A DNA stretch of 64,000 nt from Bacteroidota bacterium (GTDB taxonomy: Bacteria > Bacteroidota > Bacteroidia > B-17B0 > Aurantibacillaceae). The notes under the pieces are model-generated. The model was not told the DNA's origin. It did no database searches and saw nothing but the letters and a program-made list of their open reading frames with translations. The stretch lies in assembly GCA_021323535.1 (NCBI GenBank), contig JAJONO010000007.1:33777-97776 (forward strand), given 5' to 3'. This document shows, in pieces, positions 52,981-61,315 of this stretch (the first letter of the stretch is position 1; each line of letters opens with the position of its first letter). The position numbers and the translations under genes are program-made.

Positions 52981-53021
52981 CTCGCAGAGGTTCGCAAAGG
53001 TTTCGCAGAGTTCCGCAAAGG
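52981..53021. repeat. Tandem CGCAGAG/CGCAAAGG intergenic repeat
   Basis: Two 20-21-base units, CTCGCAGAGGTTCGCAAAGG and TTTCGCAGAGTTCCGCAAAGG, follow one another. A similar degenerate stretch (CTCTCAGCGAACTCAG, CTCTCTGCGAGAACC) lies at 40164-40206. These are scattered noncoding repeats with no visible function. Confidence 0.6.
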
Positions 53022-53172
53022 AAACTGCTCAAATTGCACATTGATTCAACTATGAAATCCGGAGGATTTCTCTACTGGATAACTCCTGCCTTTATTTCTG
53101 GTTTTCAAATTGAAACTATGCGTCCTATGTGGTTAAAAGTGGCATAAAAATAAGGGGCCTATATAAAACCAA

Positions 53173-53195
53173 AAACCCGTATATCCTACGGGTTT
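53173..53195 (-). terminator. Terminator of rpsA (minus strand)
   Basis: AAACCCGTA (53173-53181) pairs with TACGGGTTT (53187-53195). Read on the minus strand the stem is followed by TTGGTTTTAT, so it fits the end of rpsA, whose stop is about 75 bases before it. Confidence 0.78.
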
Positions 53196-53270
53196 ATTTG
53201 GCTCTCAAAAAACTAAAAACCATGGCTAGGTTTCTAGTTGCCCTAACGATCACGTCGTTTGGGAGTTTCC

Positions 53271-55058
53271 TTATTTATTGTCTAACTTATTTTTTAAGTC
53301 AGATAAAGCAGAAATATCTCCTAATGTAGTTTTCTCTACACTGTCTTTTACCTTCTTCACTGCTTTTTTGCTTTCTTCTGCGTCAGCTTTTTTTCCAGCT
53401 TTGTCGGTTTTTCTTGCTTCTTCTTTTACTTCTTCGTGTAAACGTGCATGTGATACAACGATACGTTTAGCGTCTTTGCTGAACTCGATCACTTTGAAAT
53501 CAAGAACCTCTTCAGCTTTAGCGCTTCCGCCTTCAGCTTTCGCTAAGTGGCGTGCAGGACAGAATCCTTCAACACCATAAGGTAGACCAATAGTTGCACC
53601 TTTATCATTTACATTGATTACAGTTCCTTTATGGATTGAATCGATTGTAAATACTGTTTCAAATACATCCCATGGATTTTCTTCAAGTTGTTTGTGACCT
53701 AAAGATAAACGACGGTTTTCGCCATCGATCTCAAGAACCACAACTTCCATTTTCTCTCCTACTTTGCAGAACTCACTTGGATGTTTGATTTTTTTGCTCC
53801 ATGATAAGTCAGAGATATGAACTAAACCATCAACACCTTCTTCAAGTTCAACGAACACACCGAAGTTAGTGAAGTTACGCACTGTACCTGTGTGTTTAGA
53901 ACCTTTAGAGTATTTCTCCATGATCATATTCCAAGGATCAGGAGTTAATTGTTTCATACCTAAGCTCATTTTGCGCTCTTCGCGGTCAAGAGTTAATACC
54001 TGTGCGTCGATTTCTTCTCCAACTTTCACAAACTCCTGTGCGCTACGTAAGTGCTGGCTCCAGCTCATTTCGCTTACGTGAACTAAACCTTCTACACCTG
54101 GTGCGATCTCGATGAAAGCTCCGTAATCGTTGATCACAACTACTTTACCTTTTACTTTATCACCAACTTTTAATTCAGAATTTAAAGCTTCCCAAGGATG
54201 TTTGGTTAATTGTTTTAAACCAAGAGCGATACGTTTTTTGTCGTCATCAAACTCAAGGATAACCACCTGGATTTTCTCGTCAAGTTTAACGATTTCTTCA
54301 GGGTGATTGATACGACCCCATGAAAGGTCGGTAATGTGGATCAATCCGTCAACACCACCTAAATCAATGAACACACCGTAAGAAGTAATGTTTTTCACAG
54401 TTCCTTCTAATACTTGTCCTTTTTCTAATTTAGAAATGATATCACGTTTTTGGTTTTCGATCTCAGCTTCAATTAACGCTTTGTGTGATACTACCACGTT
54501 TTTGAATTCGTTATTGATCTTAACCACTTTGAATTCCATTGTTTTTCCAACGTAAACATCGTAATCACGAATAGGTTTTACGTCGATCTGTGAACCAGGT
54601 AAGAATGCTTCGATTCCGAAAACATCCACGATAAGTCCACCTTTAGTACGGCACTTAACAAAACCTTTAATGATTTCGTCAGTGTTAAGAGCTGAATTAA
54701 CACGATCCCAGCTTTTGTTAGCGCGGGCTTTTTTATGTGATAATACTAATTGTCCGTTAACGTCTTCAGCTGTTTCAACAAATACTTCGATTGTATCTCC
54801 AACTTTAAGTTCAGGGTTATAACGAAATTCAGAAAGAGCAACAACTCCATCTGATTTATAACCGATATTTACTACAACTTCGCGGTTGTTTTTTGCCACA
54901 ACAACACCTTCAATGATCTGAAGATCTGCAATTGTGTTTAATGATTTACCATACAACTCGTCGAACTTTGCTTTCTCGTCTGATGTATAATTGTCTTGTT
55001 TTTTTCCGATTGAGCTCCAATCGAAATCTGCGTTACCTACTAAGGCTTTATCTGCCAT
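53271..55058 (-). CDS. rpsA: 30S ribosomal protein S1
   Basis: About 595 residues from ATG 55058 (MADKALVGNADFDW); a TTG at 55079 would add seven residues that are not S1-like. Six S1/OB-fold RNA-binding domains follow. Domains 3-5 are the most regular, with repeats of GTVKNITSYGVFIDLGGVDGLIH, KVVVINDYGAFIEIAPGVEGLVH and GTVRNFTNFGVFVELEEGVDGLVH. The C-terminal 60 residues are Lys/Glu-rich. S1 brings mRNA to the 30S subunit; in a genome without Shine-Dalgarno sites it may matter more than usual. Confidence 0.96.
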   Translation of the reverse strand: MADKALVGNADFDWSSIGKKQDNYTSDEKAKFDELYGKSLNTIADLQIIEGVVVAKNNREVVVNIGYKSDGVVALSEFRYNPELKVGDTIEVFVETAEDVNGQLVLSHKKARANKSWDRVNSALNTDEIIKGFVKCRTKGGLIVDVFGIEAFLPGSQIDVKPIRDYDVYVGKTMEFKVVKINNEFKNVVVSHKALIEAEIENQKRDIISKLEKGQVLEGTVKNITSYGVFIDLGGVDGLIHITDLSWGRINHPEEIVKLDEKIQVVILEFDDDKKRIALGLKQLTKHPWEALNSELKVGDKVKGKVVVINDYGAFIEIAPGVEGLVHVSEMSWSQHLRSAQEFVKVGEEIDAQVLTLDREERKMSLGMKQLTPDPWNMIMEKYSKGSKHTGTVRNFTNFGVFVELEEGVDGLVHISDLSWSKKIKHPSEFCKVGEKMEVVVLEIDGENRRLSLGHKQLEENPWDVFETVFTIDSIHKGTVINVNDKGATIGLPYGVEGFCPARHLAKAEGGSAKAEEVLDFKVIEFSKDAKRIVVSHARLHEEVKEEARKTDKAGKKADAEESKKAVKKVKDSVEKTTLGDISALSDLKNKLDNK

Positions 55059-55083
55059 TTTTTGTACTACTTGTATCAAACTC

Positions 55084-55143
55084 TTAAGGCGAAGTCTGAG
55101 GGATTAAACTTATTATTTATCCGCTTTTGCCTTAATAAAGCGG
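55084..55143 (-). other. Structured rpsA leader, possible pseudoknot
   Basis: In the leader, CCGCTTT (55121-55127) pairs with AAAGCGG (55137-55143). The loop contains GCCTTAA (55129-55135), which is the exact complement of TTAAGGC at 55084-55090, nearer the start codon. Together these make an H-type pseudoknot that ends about 25 bases before the rpsA start codon. Ribosomal-protein leaders with such folds often serve self-regulation. Confidence 0.5.
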
Positions 55144-55147
55144 GCTA

Positions 55148-55155
55148 CAAATATA
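55148..55155 (-). promoter_or_regulatory. -7 promoter box TATATTTG (minus strand) for rpsA
   Basis: CAAATATA on the plus strand is a perfect minus-strand TAnnTTTG box, 89 bases from the start codon at 55058. The resulting leader of about 80 bases begins at the hairpin described above. Confidence 0.6.
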
Positions 55156-55342
55156 CTAAAGGTTGAGGGCTTTTTTGCTTGAGGTAACTAATTTTAACTT
55201 TTTGAATATCAATAATATGTGGTTTTTAACACTAAACTATTTCACCCGTTTAAAAAACGACAAATACATAATATATTGATTTACAATTAATTAAAATAGA
55301 CTCATTCACCATGCCCAGGTTGATGCGAATTTCACGAATTAA

Positions 55343-55675
55343 TGTGAATTATATCTTAGCGAAGTTGTTTATAAATCGGCATTGGAATATGAATTTCAAA
55401 AAAAAGGAATTCAATATGAAAGAGAAAAGTTTTATCAGGTGAAATATAAGGATGTAATTCTTCATGCAGATTTTACCATTGATAATAAAATTGTTCTTGA
55501 AGCAAAAGCGATTTCATATTTAACCGATAATCACATAACACAAACATTGAATTATCTCGCGATCTCTAAACTTAAACTTGGATTGCTCATTAATTTTGGA
55601 GAAGGAAGTTTAAATTATAAAAGAATTCTATTAGAGCGCGAGAGAGAATTACGCCGATTGTCTGGATCTTTCTAA
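55343..55675 (+). pseudogene. 5'-truncated GxxExxY family gene
   Basis: The coding part reads SEVVYKSALEYEFQKKGI, then YKDVILHADFTIDNKIVLEAKA and a terminal YLAISKLKLGLLINFG, which is the second half of a GxxExxY protein (normally about 125-135 residues). The E-x-x-Y of the motif (SEVVY) is kept, but everything before it, including the usual VHxxLGPGLLE segment, is missing, and a stop lies in frame at 55340-55342. The longest frame from a TTG at 55382 gives only 97 residues. The gap on both sides is full of GCGAATT-type repeats. Confidence 0.72.
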
Positions 55676-55814
55676 AAACTAACGCGAATTGTGCAAATTT
55701 ACGCGAATTGAAATAACAACAAAAGCAGATTAGCGTAAAACACGAAATTAGCGTCAACCCAAAATTAAAGACAAGCTATGATCAGGCCTTCTTTAAAATG
55801 ATTGGGATTATGAT

Positions 55815-56774
55815 TTATTTTTTGAATAATGAATCTACAAATTCGGGTGCGTTGAAAACCTGGAGATCTGTCATTTTTTCGCCAACGCCGATGTATTTAA
55901 CAGGAATCTTAAATTCATCGGAGATACCAATAACAACACCACCTTTAGCGGTACCATCCAGTTTTGTAACGGCAAGAGCTGTTACATCTGTTGCAGCGGT
56001 AAATTGTTTGCATTGCTCAACAGCATTCTGACCCGTGCTTCCATCGAGAACAAGAATAACTTCATGCGGTGCATCAGGTACCACTTTCTTCATTACGTTC
56101 TTGATCTTGGTAAGCTCATTCATTAAATTAATCTTATTGTGCAAACGTCCTGCTGTATCAATAATGACCACATCCGAATCTTTTGATTTGGCGCTGCTTA
56201 AAGTATCAAATGCGACACTGGCCGGATCAGCACCCATACCCTGAGAAACAATTGATACCCCTGCCCGCTCGCTCCACACAATAAGCTGATCAACAGCCGC
56301 TGCGCGGAAAGTATCGGCTGCTCCGAGTAAAACAGATTTACCTGCCTGTTTGTATTGATGAGCGAGTTTACCAATGGTGGTTGTTTTTCCAACACCGTTT
56401 ACGCCAACTACCATGATGACATAAGGTTTATGAGGAAGGGGTTCAGAAAAATGAAGAGGATTTTTGCCTTTTACATTTTCGCCAAGAAGCGCGGCTACCT
56501 CATCTTTCAGAATAGAATTAAGTTCGCTTGTGGAAACATATTTATCCCGCTTTACCCGGTCCTCGATGCGTTGAATGATCTTAATGGTTGTTTGTACCCC
56601 AACATCTCCGGTAACAAGAATTTCTTCCAGGTTATCAAGCACATCGGCATCAACGGTACTTTTTCCGGCGATGGCTTTACTCAGTTTACCAAAAAAACTC
56701 TCTTTGGTTTTTGAAAGTCCCTCATCGAGGCTTTCTTTGTTTTCTTTGGTAAATAATTTTGAGAAAAAGCTCAT
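55815..56774 (-). CDS. ftsY: Signal recognition particle receptor FtsY
   Basis: A 319-residue SRP-GTPase that docks SRP-ribosome complexes at the inner membrane. The short charged N-terminus (about 1-30) lacks a long acidic A domain. The N domain follows, then the G domain with GVNGVGKT (124-131), DTFRAAAVDQL, DTAGRLH, TKLDGTAKGG and the closing VGEKMTDLQVF. Its partner ffh is at 59902-61245. The upstream terminator at 56837-56860 separates it from the ribosomal protein genes, and a TAATTTTA box near 56811 on the minus strand may be its own promoter. Confidence 0.96.
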   Translation of the reverse strand: MSFFSKLFTKENKESLDEGLSKTKESFFGKLSKAIAGKSTVDADVLDNLEEILVTGDVGVQTTIKIIQRIEDRVKRDKYVSTSELNSILKDEVAALLGENVKGKNPLHFSEPLPHKPYVIMVVGVNGVGKTTTIGKLAHQYKQAGKSVLLGAADTFRAAAVDQLIVWSERAGVSIVSQGMGADPASVAFDTLSSAKSKDSDVVIIDTAGRLHNKINLMNELTKIKNVMKKVVPDAPHEVILVLDGSTGQNAVEQCKQFTAATDVTALAVTKLDGTAKGGVVIGISDEFKIPVKYIGVGEKMTDLQVFNAPEFVDSLFKK

Positions 56775-56836
56775 TGTGTGATTGCTGGTGTATTATGCGA
56801 ACATAAAATTAGTTTTCGGAATGCTTACAAACAAAA

Positions 56837-56860
56837 AATTCTTTCCCTGAGGAAAGAATT
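56837..56860 (-). terminator. Terminator of the rpmB-rpmG-DUF4295 unit
   Basis: AATTCTTTCC (56837-56846) pairs perfectly with GGAAAGAATT (56851-56860) around CTGA. On the minus strand it is followed by TTTTTTGTTTG, a good T-tract, 33 bases after the DUF4295 stop. Confidence 0.88.
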
Positions 56861-56892
56861 CTTGAATGTGTAATAAATTATTAATTGAACTT

Positions 56893-57048
56893 TTATTTGT
56901 TCTTTAAAAAGTCACTAATATGGTCGTTGTGAACGATCTCTTCTTTAAATGAATAAGCTCCGGTTTTATCGGATTTAACCATTTTAATAACCTTGGTAAA
57001 ATCTTTACCTTTTCCGGTTTTAAGCGTTGCTACTACTTTCTTTGCCAT
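56893..57048 (-). CDS. DUF4295 small basic protein
   Basis: A 51-residue protein, MAKKVVATLKTGKGKDFTKV continuing with IKMVKSDKTGAYSFKEEIV and ending NDHISDFLKNK. It is basic at the N-terminus and matches the conserved DUF4295 proteins that sit beside rpmG in Bacteroidota. A ribosome-linked role is often assumed but unproven. It is too short for most gene finders. rpmG is 81 bases upstream on the same strand. Confidence 0.88.
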   Translation of the reverse strand: MAKKVVATLKTGKGKDFTKVIKMVKSDKTGAYSFKEEIVHNDHISDFLKNK

Positions 57049-57129
57049 GTCTTTATTTCGTTATTCGTTGAAAGTTATTTGTTATTCGTTGATTGGTTAA
57101 CGTATAATGCTTAACTTTTAACTTTAATG

Positions 57130-57312
57130 TTACTTAATTTCTTTGTGAACTGTCATACGTTTTAAGATCGGGTTATATTTTTTTAACTCGATACGCTCAG
57201 TTGTATTTTTTTTGTTCTTAGTTGTAATGTAGCGTGAAGTTCCTGGCTTACCGCTTTCTTTATGCTCAGTACATTCTAAGATCACCTGGATTCTGTTTTT
57301 ATTCCTTGCCAT
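57130..57312 (-). CDS. rpmG: 50S ribosomal protein L33
   Basis: A 60-residue L33 with [48 protein letters not shown], the full family length. It lacks the CxxC zinc pairs of some L33 forms (only one Cys, in LECTEHK), so it is the zinc-independent type. It lies 18 bases after rpmB. Confidence 0.95.
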   Translation of the reverse strand: MARNKNRIQVILECTEHKESGKPGTSRYITTKNKKNTTERIELKKYNPILKRMTVHKEIK

Positions 57313-57330
57313 GTTCTTGTTCTTTTAAAA

Positions 57331-57567
57331 TTATGCGAGGATACCTTTAGCCTTAGCTTCTTTTAAGCAGGCACTGATTCCTTTTTTATTAATATTTTTT
57401 AGAGCTGAAGTAGACACACGAAGTGTTACCCACTCATTGGTTTCTGGAACGAAAAAGCGTTTACGCTTTAAATTCACCTTGAACTGACGGCGTGTTTTGC
57501 GGTTCGAAAAAGAAACACTGTTTCCGCCCATCGCTTTTTTACCTGTTAACTGACAAATACGTGACAT
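57331..57567 (-). CDS. rpmB: 50S ribosomal protein L28
   Basis: A 78-residue L28, starting MSRICQLTGKKAMGGNSVSF and followed by SNRKTRRQFKVNLKRKRFFVPETNEWVTLRVSTSALKNINKKGI. Complete. First gene of the rpmB-rpmG-DUF4295 unit, with a matching -33/-7 promoter directly upstream. Confidence 0.96.
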   Translation of the reverse strand: MSRICQLTGKKAMGGNSVSFSNRKTRRQFKVNLKRKRFFVPETNEWVTLRVSTSALKNINKKGISACLKEAKAKGILA

Positions 57568-57613
57568 GATTAAAATCTTACTCGTTAAATATATTTTCCC
57601 TTAAAAAGGGATG

Positions 57614-57645
57614 CAAATATACGAGATTGAATTGAATCCACCAAA
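57614..57645 (-). promoter_or_regulatory. Promoter of rpmB-rpmG-DUF4295 (TTTG-20-TATATTTG, minus strand)
   Basis: CAAATATA at 57614-57621 is a perfect minus-strand -7 box, and CAAA at 57642-57645 is the matching TTTG -33 box with 20 bases between. The predicted leader to the rpmB start at 57567 is about 40 bases. This is the best two-part promoter in the window. Confidence 0.75.
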
Positions 57646-57846
57646 ACATTGTTTCACCTTATTGTAAAACTTCGATGAACAGAGTTCCGGTTTCAGTTAA
57701 TAGTTATAAAAGATATTGGTTATCAGTTATTTAACAATACAAAAAACCGCATACGAAAGCCTTATCCATTTTCGTTTTAGCCAATAATTGACTACTTTTA
57801 GATCTTAAGCTTTAAACGTTTAGGGTAATATCAAGTCCAAACCGCT

Positions 57847-58716
57847 ATGAAACACTTCCTTTTCTTCTTCCTTTCAGTTACTTCTTTTAACTTTTTTGCA
57901 CAAGATACTGTTGTTTTTAAAAACTCCGACAAACTGCGCATTCTTCTGCTGGAAGTAAATCCCGATAATATTAAGTATAAACGTTTCGATAACCAGGCCG
58001 GCGCTACCTATACGGTTCTTAAAAGCGAAATCAGCTATATAAGGCTATCAAACGGCCAAAAAGAAGTTTTTGATAAAACGCCTTCCACCCAAAAAACATT
58101 AGCCGTGAAAGATTCGGTGCCGGTTCAGGTAAAAGATACCATAACTGCTCAAACTCCAAGTACCCCTGCCCTTCCGGCCAACGATACCGTGTATTTTAAA
58201 AATGGTAAAAAAGTAGCTGCACGTATTTACGAGCTGTCTGATACAGAGATCAAATACAAACCAATAGGCAATCTGGATGGCCCGGTTTACAAAATACCTA
58301 AGAGCGACGTAAAGGAAATCATGTTCTCAACCGGAATGAAACAGAAGTTTGAAACAACTTCAAGCCCAGTTAACACTTACGATCCGGTTGCTTCCTCAGG
58401 AGGCGGCACTCAATCTTACGTCATGCGTGGCGCCGGCGACGCTAAAATATATTACAGGCACAGAGGCGGTGCAGGCTGGGTAGGTGTTACGGCCGCCATT
58501 TTTCCTTTGGCAGGTCTTGTTCCGGCTATTATCTGTTCTTCGGTTCCTCCTAAACAACATAACCTTGGTTACCCTGATCAGAACCTCTGGCAAAATAAAG
58601 ATTACCGTTTTGGTTATCAGAAAGAAGCTTATCGTATCAAGCGTAAACGTGTGTGGACCGGTTTTGGAATCGGATGCGGAACAGCCATTCTACTTTTTAT
58701 CCTTGCAAGTCAATAG
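57847..58716 (+). CDS. Exported protein with two repeated beta domains and a C-terminal helix
   Basis: A 289-residue protein with signal peptide to FNFFAQ (Gln+1). Two copies of a 45-55-residue unit are visible: DTVVFKNSDKLRILLLEVNPDNIKYKRFDNQAGATYTVLKSEISYI (about 20-65) and DTVYFKNGKKVAARIYELSDTEIKYKPIGNLDGPVYKIPKSDVKEI (about 117-162), joined by a Thr/Pro/Gln-rich linker. Hydrophobic segments lie near 215-235 and 272-287. Function unknown. Its end overlaps the end of the convergent ribD by 20 bases. Confidence 0.75.
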   Translation: MKHFLFFFLSVTSFNFFAQDTVVFKNSDKLRILLLEVNPDNIKYKRFDNQAGATYTVLKSEISYIRLSNGQKEVFDKTPSTQKTLAVKDSVPVQVKDTITAQTPSTPALPANDTVYFKNGKKVAARIYELSDTEIKYKPIGNLDGPVYKIPKSDVKEIMFSTGMKQKFETTSSPVNTYDPVASSGGGTQSYVMRGAGDAKIYYRHRGGAGWVGVTAAIFPLAGLVPAIICSSVPPKQHNLGYPDQNLWQNKDYRFGYQKEAYRIKRKRVWTGFGIGCGTAILLFILASQ

Positions 58717-59752
58717 ACTTGTTTCTGATCACGTACAGGTGATCTGCTCCAAGTTTTAAGAATTCACCCGGCAATTCAAATGCAGGAGCTTTTACTCCGC
58801 TAATAAATTTCTTCGAAGGATTAACAATAACGTGGGCCTCATCCCACATATCTTCCCGAATAAAACTTTCCAGTAAAACAAAACCGCCTTCTACGATCAC
58901 GCTTTGCACTTTCATATGGTAAAGTTTAGAAGCAACCTGTTTTAAAACATCTCCCGAAAAATCAATTTTAGAAAAGGTAAGATGCTCTTTTTTTTCTTCT
59001 TTTACCGCGTTAAAAATAAGCGTATCGGCTTCGGGATTATAAATCCTGAGCGAGGAAGAAGCTCCAAGATTCTGATCGATTAAAACGCGTAAAGGATTTT
59101 TTCCATTCACTAACCGTGTTGTTAATAAAGGATCGTCCTGTATCGCGGTATTTTTTCCTACCATAATAGCGGTTTCAGCGGCGCGCAAACTATGGGAGTA
59201 AATATGACTATCTTTTTCGCTGATGAGATTTTCTTCTCTATTGGAAGGAACAGGTTTTCTGCTGATAAAATTATCTGCTGTCTGCGCCCATTTCAGAATA
59301 AAAAACGGACGGTGTTTTTCGTGATATGTAAAAAAACGGCGGTTCTGTTCCTTTCCTTTTTCTTCAAGAACGCCTGTTAATACTTCAATTCCTGCTTTAC
59401 GAAGCTTCTCAATTCCTTGTCCAGCCACTAAAGGATTAGGATCATGGTTACAGATGACCACTTTTTTAAATCCTGTATTTATAATAAGATCGGCGCATGG
59501 CGGTGTTTTTCCAAAATGCGAACAGGGCTCGAGTGTGACATAAAGCGCACATTCTTTTGGATTAGTTCCTGCGGGAATGTCTTTTATCGCGTTAACTTCG
59601 GCATGTGCCTCCCCGAATTTTTCGTGATAACCCGAAGCTATGATTTTTCCATCTTTCACAATAACCGCTCCCACCAAAGGATTTGGCGCTACGTTTGGCC
59701 AGCCTTTAATGGCTAGCTCCAACGCAGTTTGCATATAGTGTTCGTGTGACAA
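58697..59752 (-). CDS. ribD: Riboflavin biosynthesis deaminase/reductase
   Basis: RibD deaminates and then reduces the GTP cyclohydrolase II product, steps two and three of riboflavin synthesis. About 351 residues if translated from TTG 59752 (SHEHYMQTALELA); ATG 59734 would cut into the conserved HExYM start, and TTG 59761 lies in the -7 box. The zinc deaminase site is HAEVNAI (His50, Glu52) with EPCSHFGKTPPC (Cys77, Cys86). The NADPH-reductase half has GKNTAIQDDPLLTTR and VIVEGGFVLLESFI. Its 3' end overlaps the convergent gene. Confidence 0.93.
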   Translation of the reverse strand: MSHEHYMQTALELAIKGWPNVAPNPLVGAVIVKDGKIIASGYHEKFGEAHAEVNAIKDIPAGTNPKECALYVTLEPCSHFGKTPPCADLIINTGFKKVVICNHDPNPLVAGQGIEKLRKAGIEVLTGVLEEKGKEQNRRFFTYHEKHRPFFILKWAQTADNFISRKPVPSNREENLISEKDSHIYSHSLRAAETAIMVGKNTAIQDDPLLTTRLVNGKNPLRVLIDQNLGASSSLRIYNPEADTLIFNAVKEEKKEHLTFSKIDFSGDVLKQVASKLYHMKVQSVIVEGGFVLLESFIREDMWDEAHVIVNPSKKFISGVKAPAFELPGEFLKLGADHLYVIRNKSIDLQG

Positions 59753-59758
59753 GAGGAA

Positions 59759-59766
59759 CAAAAGTA
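59759..59766 (-). promoter_or_regulatory. -7 promoter box TACTTTTG (minus strand) for ribD
   Basis: CAAAAGTA at 59759-59766 is a perfect minus-strand TAnnTTTG box, placing transcription start near 59752. It overlaps the TTG at 59761 and is 24 bases from ATG 59734, so ribD translation is leaderless or nearly so. Confidence 0.5.
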
Positions 59767-59829
59767 GATAAAGTTTTGAAACAGTTCTTTCTTTGATGAA
59801 GGCTTAGCCGACTTTTCAACAAATTCTTT

Positions 59830-59859
59830 AAAACGATGGCAAAAAACTGCCGTCGTTTT
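59830..59859. other. GC-stem hairpin with T-tract between ribD and ffh
   Basis: AAAACGATGGC (59830-59840) pairs with GCCGTCGTTTT (59849-59859, one T-G wobble) and is followed by T residues on the plus strand. It looks like a terminator, yet no plus-strand gene ends before it. It could mark a small RNA or a leader of ffh. Confidence 0.45.
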
Positions 59860-59901
59860 TTATTTAAATTAGTACCTTTATGATCCAAATTTTATTGCAC
59901 C

Positions 59902-61245
59902 ATGTTTGATAATTTACAGGATAAGCTCGACCGGGCCCTCAAAAATCTGAAGGGACAAGGAAAGATCACGGAAATTAACGTAGCCGAAACTCTCAAGGAG
60001 GTAAGAAAGGCCTTACTTGATGCTGACGTTAACTACAAAGTTGCTAAAACATTTACTGATACCGTTAAAGAAAAAGCACTCGGTCAAAATGTATTAACCG
60101 CGGTTTCACCAGGACAATTACTCGTAAAGATCACGCATGATGAATTAGCCGAGCTTATGGGCGGAACCAAAGAGGATATTTACCTCGGAGGAAACCCAAC
60201 CATTATTTTAATGAGCGGTTTACAGGGTTCTGGTAAAACTACCTTCACCGGTAAACTGGCCAATTACCTTAAAACAAAAAAAGGAAAAAATCCTTTAATG
60301 GTTGCCTGCGACGTTTACCGTCCGGCCGCTATTGACCAGCTTCACGTTTTAGGTGAGCAGATCGATATTCCAGTTTTCAGTAACAAAGAAGAAAAAAATC
60401 CGATACGAATTGCCGAAGCCGCCATTAAGCAGGCAAAAGAAAACGGCAATAGCGTTGTACTCATAGATACTGCTGGTCGTTTAGCTGTTGATGAGCAAAT
60501 GATGAAAGAGATCTCTGATCTTAAAGCAGCCATTAAACCAAACGAAATTTTATTTGTGGTGGATAGCATGACCGGACAGGATGCTGTTAACACTGCGAAA
60601 GCTTTCAATGACAAATTAAATTTCGACGGCGTTGTTCTTACCAAATTAGACGGGGATACACGAGGTGGTGCCGCTCTTTCTATCAAAAGCGTGGTTAACA
60701 AGCCTATCAAATTCATTGGTACCGGCGAAAAAATGGAAGCCCTGGATGTGTTCTATCCTGAACGTATGGCCGACAGGATCCTGGGAATGGGTGACGTAGT
60801 TACACTCGTTGAAAGGGCGCAGGAACAATTCAATGAAGAAGAAGCAAGAAAACTCAGTAAGAAAATTGCGAGTAATAAATTCGACTTTAATGATTTTTTA
60901 AGTCAGTTACAACAGATCAAAAAAATGGGTAACATGAAAGATCTTGTTGGAATGATACCCGGTGTTGGAAAAGCGGTAAAGGACATGGACATTAACGACG
61001 ATGCTTTCAAAGGTATTGAAGCTATTATTTTAAGTATGACCCCGGACGAACGTTCGAAACCTGAAACCATCAATGGCGCCAGAAGACAAAGAATTGCGAA
61101 GGGAAGCGGACAAGGCATCCAGGAAGTGAATAAGCTCATGAAGCAATTTGAAGATACCCGTAAAATGATGCGTATGATGAACGACAAGAACGCTATGGCG
61201 AAACTCATGCGAAATATGCCTAAGGGAATGACGGGGCCTAAGTAG
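59902..61245 (+). CDS. ffh: Signal recognition particle protein Ffh (SRP54)
   Basis: A 447-residue protein that binds signal sequences and 4.5S RNA and partners with FtsY. N domain 1-95; G domain with GLQGSGKTT (106-114), DVYRPAAIDQL, DTAGRLA, TKLDGDTRGG and GTGEKMEALDVF; then the Met-rich M domain (about 300-447) with RRQRIAKGSGQ and RKMMRMMNDKNAMAKLMRNM. Complete. It is divergent from ribD and ends at a strong terminator. Confidence 0.97.
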   Translation: MFDNLQDKLDRALKNLKGQGKITEINVAETLKEVRKALLDADVNYKVAKTFTDTVKEKALGQNVLTAVSPGQLLVKITHDELAELMGGTKEDIYLGGNPTIILMSGLQGSGKTTFTGKLANYLKTKKGKNPLMVACDVYRPAAIDQLHVLGEQIDIPVFSNKEEKNPIRIAEAAIKQAKENGNSVVLIDTAGRLAVDEQMMKEISDLKAAIKPNEILFVVDSMTGQDAVNTAKAFNDKLNFDGVVLTKLDGDTRGGAALSIKSVVNKPIKFIGTGEKMEALDVFYPERMADRILGMGDVVTLVERAQEQFNEEEARKLSKKIASNKFDFNDFLSQLQQIKKMGNMKDLVGMIPGVGKAVKDMDINDDAFKGIEAIILSMTPDERSKPETINGARRQRIAKGSGQGIQEVNKLMKQFEDTRKMMRMMNDKNAMAKLMRNMPKGMTGPK

Positions 61246-61269
61246 CCAAACTAATACAAACAATTTTTA

Positions 61270-61299
61270 AAGCGGGGGATCAGAACCCCGCTTCTTTTT
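61270..61299 (+). terminator. Rho-independent terminator after ffh
   Basis: AAGCGGGG (61270-61277) pairs with CCCCGCTT (61286-61293) around GATCAGAA, followed by CTTTTTT. Confidence 0.9.
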
Positions 61300-61315
61300 T
61301 ATATTTACATCATAT

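Larger units (their letters stand above)
52871..53270. other. 400-base gene-free interval rich in degenerate intergenic repeats
   Basis: This gap between the repeat-protein gene and rpsA holds three recognisable elements: an imperfect palindrome followed by T residues (52890-52955), a tandem CGCAGAG/CGCAAAGG repeat (52981-53021) and the rpsA terminator (53173-53195). Short open frames across it show no coding character. Confidence 0.7.

Noticed and set aside
53129..53329. Short frames in the gap before rpsA
   Set aside because: They run through the rpsA terminator and repeat DNA and show no coding pattern.
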